NCBI GenBank assembly: GCA_947497675.1
Contig: CANMHY010000042.1
Span: 1 to 6,704 of the forward strand
DNA length: 6,704 bases
From: Alphaproteobacteria bacterium
GTDB lineage: Bacteria; Pseudomonadota; Alphaproteobacteria; 16-39-46
Direction of reading: 5' to 3'
Part shown: positions 5,654 through 6,704 of the stretch, one piece after another
How the letters are laid out: each line of letters starts with the position of its first letter
How positions within the stretch are numbered: position 1 is the first letter of the stretch
Translations under genes and position numbers: made by a program
Notes under the pieces: generated by a model
Seen by the model: only the letters and a program-made list of their open reading frames with translations
The model's database searches: none
Told to the model about the DNA's origin: nothing

Positions 5654-5917
5654 ATGAATACATCACAAAATCCAACCCAAACAACAATTACCATTGAAAC
5701 AGATCATCTAAGAAAAAAATTGGGAGAACTTTTTAATTTTATTAATTTAAGGAGAAATGAGTTTATGATTGAACGTAAAAATAATTCTATTGCGATTTTA
5801 CTTTCTGTTCAAAAACATAAAATTTTTACTAAAATGGCACGAAAATTTTTAGGAAAACTGCTGCATAATACTAAGGTAAGTCTTTCTCAGGAGGAGATTG
5901 ACGCTCTCACAAATTAG
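5654..5917 (+). CDS. Phd/YefM-like antitoxin, orphan, possibly C-terminally shortened
   Basis: The 87-residue protein shows the Phd/YefM N-terminal plan at about 11-57: a start strand, L-R-K-K-L-G-E-L-F-N-F-I, then N-E-F-M-I-E-R-K-N-N-S-I-A-I-L-L-S-V, corresponding to the usual F-V-I-E-R-x-G-x-P-V-A-x-L-V-S strand pair of these DNA-binding antitoxins. The tail S-L-S-Q-E-E-I-D-A-L-T-N is typical of the toxin-binding region. ATG 5654 is supported by AAGGGG at 5641-5646, seven bases upstream. The stop is TAG, and the same frame continues A-K-H-E-T-R-K-S-N to TAA 5945-5947, resembling the common E-A-x-x-x-x-R ending, so TAG may have replaced GAG. No RelE, Doc or other toxin gene follows. It may share the xre promoter, 55 bases after the xre stop. 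The family call is moderately sure. Confidence 0.65.
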   Translation: MNTSQNPTQTTITIETDHLRKKLGELFNFINLRRNEFMIERKNNSIAILLSVQKHKIFTKMARKFLGKLLHNTKVSLSQEEIDALTN

Positions 5918-5977
5918 GCAAAACATGAAACTCGAAAAAGCAACTAATGAGAAAAAAAAATAATTCTTAAGAACCAT

Positions 5978-6023
5978 TAATGATCATTTTTGGATAATGA
6001 CTATTGACTATTTTTGATCATTA
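5978..6023. repeat. Inverted repeat before the ATPase gene, possible operator
   Basis: TAATGATCA (5978-5986) and TGATCATTA (6015-6023) are exact inverted copies 28 bases apart; each contains the palindrome TGATCA. The right copy lies between the -35 and -10 boxes of the candidate promoter. Two spaced half-palindromic sites around a promoter suit a DNA-binding regulator, but AT-rich DNA makes such repeats more likely by chance, and no partner protein is identified. Confidence 0.4.
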
Positions 6024-6032
6024 TTTTAAACT
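6004..6032 (+). promoter_or_regulatory. Candidate promoter giving a leaderless ATPase mRNA
   Basis: TTGACT (6004-6009, five of six) and TAAACT (6027-6032, four of six) are 17 bases apart. The expected transcription start falls at or next to ATG 6039. The bases before that ATG are CTCCTCAG, with no Shine-Dalgarno, which agrees with leaderless translation. Confidence 0.5.
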
Positions 6033-6038
6033 CCTCAG

Positions 6039-6704
6039 ATGGACCCATTTTTTTCTTTCAATAATGCGCATCTCGAGAATCCGAATACATTTTCGGATGT
6101 AGATCCCCATTTGCGAAAATTAAAAAAACAACCCTATGTTTTTAAGTCCCCTCTTTTAACTCTTTTTCCTTCTCAAGTCCCTGGGGTTTATACCCTTGGG
6201 GGAGGACGTCAAATTGGAAAAACAACTTTTTTAAAACAATGGATAGAATCTCTCTTACAAAAAGGTGTTCCTCCTACCTCAATTCTATTTTTAACTGGAG
6301 AGATCATTGATGATCACCATCGTCTTCTTCATATTGTGAGAGACGCCCTCGAGACAATGGAGCCCAAAGACGCCTTAAAATATATCATAATTGATGAAGT
6401 CACCTACATTAAAGACTGGGACAAAGCGATTAAATTCTTAAGCGATAGTGGACTCTTAGAAAAATGCATCGTCGTCCTGACAGGATCAGATCTTATTTTA
6501 ATGAATGAAGCAAGAATCAGATTTCCAGGAAGACGTGGAACACATTCACAAGTTGACTTTCATTACGCTCCTCTCTCTTTCCAAGAATATGTCGATTTAG
6601 TCCATGGAAAAAATGTGAGCCTTCCTTCTCTTTACACGGCATTTCAAGGGTATCTGCTTCATGGTGGCTTTTTGACAGCGATTAATGATATTGCGCTTCA
6701 TGGA
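6039..6704 (+). CDS. AAA-type ATP-binding protein (AAA_14/DUF4143 type), N-terminal part
   Basis: The frame is open from ATG 6039 to the window end, 222 residues, with no stop. Walker A is G-G-R-Q-I-G-K-T at 55-62, and Walker B is Y-I-I-I-D-E at 115-120. The sensor-like T-G-S-D is at 148-151. F-P-G-R-R-G-T-H followed by A-P-L-S-F-Q-E-Y-V at 177-185 corresponds to the L-x-G-R ... L-x-P-L-S-F-x-E segment of this ATPase group. The C-terminal part, where a DUF4143 nuclease-like domain would sit, is outside the window. These proteins are widespread, often in variable regions and many copies; their cellular job is not established. An in-frame TAA at 6027-6029 rules out an upstream start. Unlike the decayed genes before it, the visible part is intact. 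Confidence 0.82.
   Translation, partial: MDPFFSFNNAHLENPNTFSDVDPHLRKLKKQPYVFKSPLLTLFPSQVPGVYTLGGGRQIGKTTFLKQWIESLLQKGVPPTSILFLTGEIIDDHHRLLHIVRDALETMEPKDALKYIIIDEVTYIKDWDKAIKFLSDSGLLEKCIVVLTGSDLILMNEARIRFPGRRGTHSQVDFHYAPLSFQEYVDLVHGKNVSLPSLYTAFQGYLLHGGFLTAINDIALHG

Noticed and set aside
1..6704. CRISPR arrays, tRNA or rRNA genes
   Set aside because: No regularly spaced repeats, no tRNA-like T-arm GTTCNANNC with cloverleaf context, and no rRNA-like segments were seen on either strand.

Overview
The window looks like part of the chromosome of an AT-rich alphaproteobacterium, plausibly a host-associated or intracellular one (Holosporales/Rickettsiales-like). This is an inference. It rests on the AT-rich composition, an HtrA/DegP-type protease directly followed by miaA (adjacent or close in many alphaproteobacteria), and the density of toxin-antitoxin genes, decayed insertion sequence and broken genes typical of such genomes. 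I had no database search to fix the taxon.

Layout. Positions 3-1533 are a conserved housekeeping end: the C-terminal half of a Do/HtrA-type periplasmic protease (two PDZ domains visible) overlaps miaA, the tRNA A37 dimethylallyltransferase. At about 1560 the content becomes accessory. Positions 1562-3203 hold a complete type IV toxin-antitoxin pair of the AbiE family: AbiEi antitoxin/repressor, then AbiEii nucleotidyltransferase toxin, overlapping by ATGA. It is preceded by a perfect 29-bp palindrome lying between miaA and the abiEi ATG. On the minus strand, 3309-4349 encodes a complete YhcG/DUF1016-family PDDEXK nuclease, convergent with abiE.

Positions about 4503-5170 are the decayed right-hand part of an ISAs1-family insertion sequence: a transposase missing its N-terminal half and broken by three frameshifts, plus a recognisable right terminal inverted repeat at 5151-5170. 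Just outside that IS end is a good sigma70-type promoter (TTGATT-17-TATAAT) with a palindromic operator over the predicted transcription start. It drives a HipB-like XRE regulator. The expected partner toxin is not there: after the regulator a well-spaced Shine-Dalgarno and ATG open a reading frame that stops after 9 codons. Next comes a Phd/YefM-like antitoxin (5654-5917), also without an adjacent toxin and apparently shortened by a TAG stop. From 6039 an AAA-type ATP-binding protein (AAA_14/DUF4143 type) runs off the window end.

Working together: abiEi-abiEii should form a self-regulated toxin-antitoxin or phage-abortive unit. The DUF1016 protein is likely an independent accessory nuclease. 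The xre and phd genes look like antitoxins left after loss of their toxins. I see no clearly new multi-gene system. The most interesting signals are the regulatory palindromes, two candidate leaderless promoters, and the two orphan antitoxins beside an IS scar.
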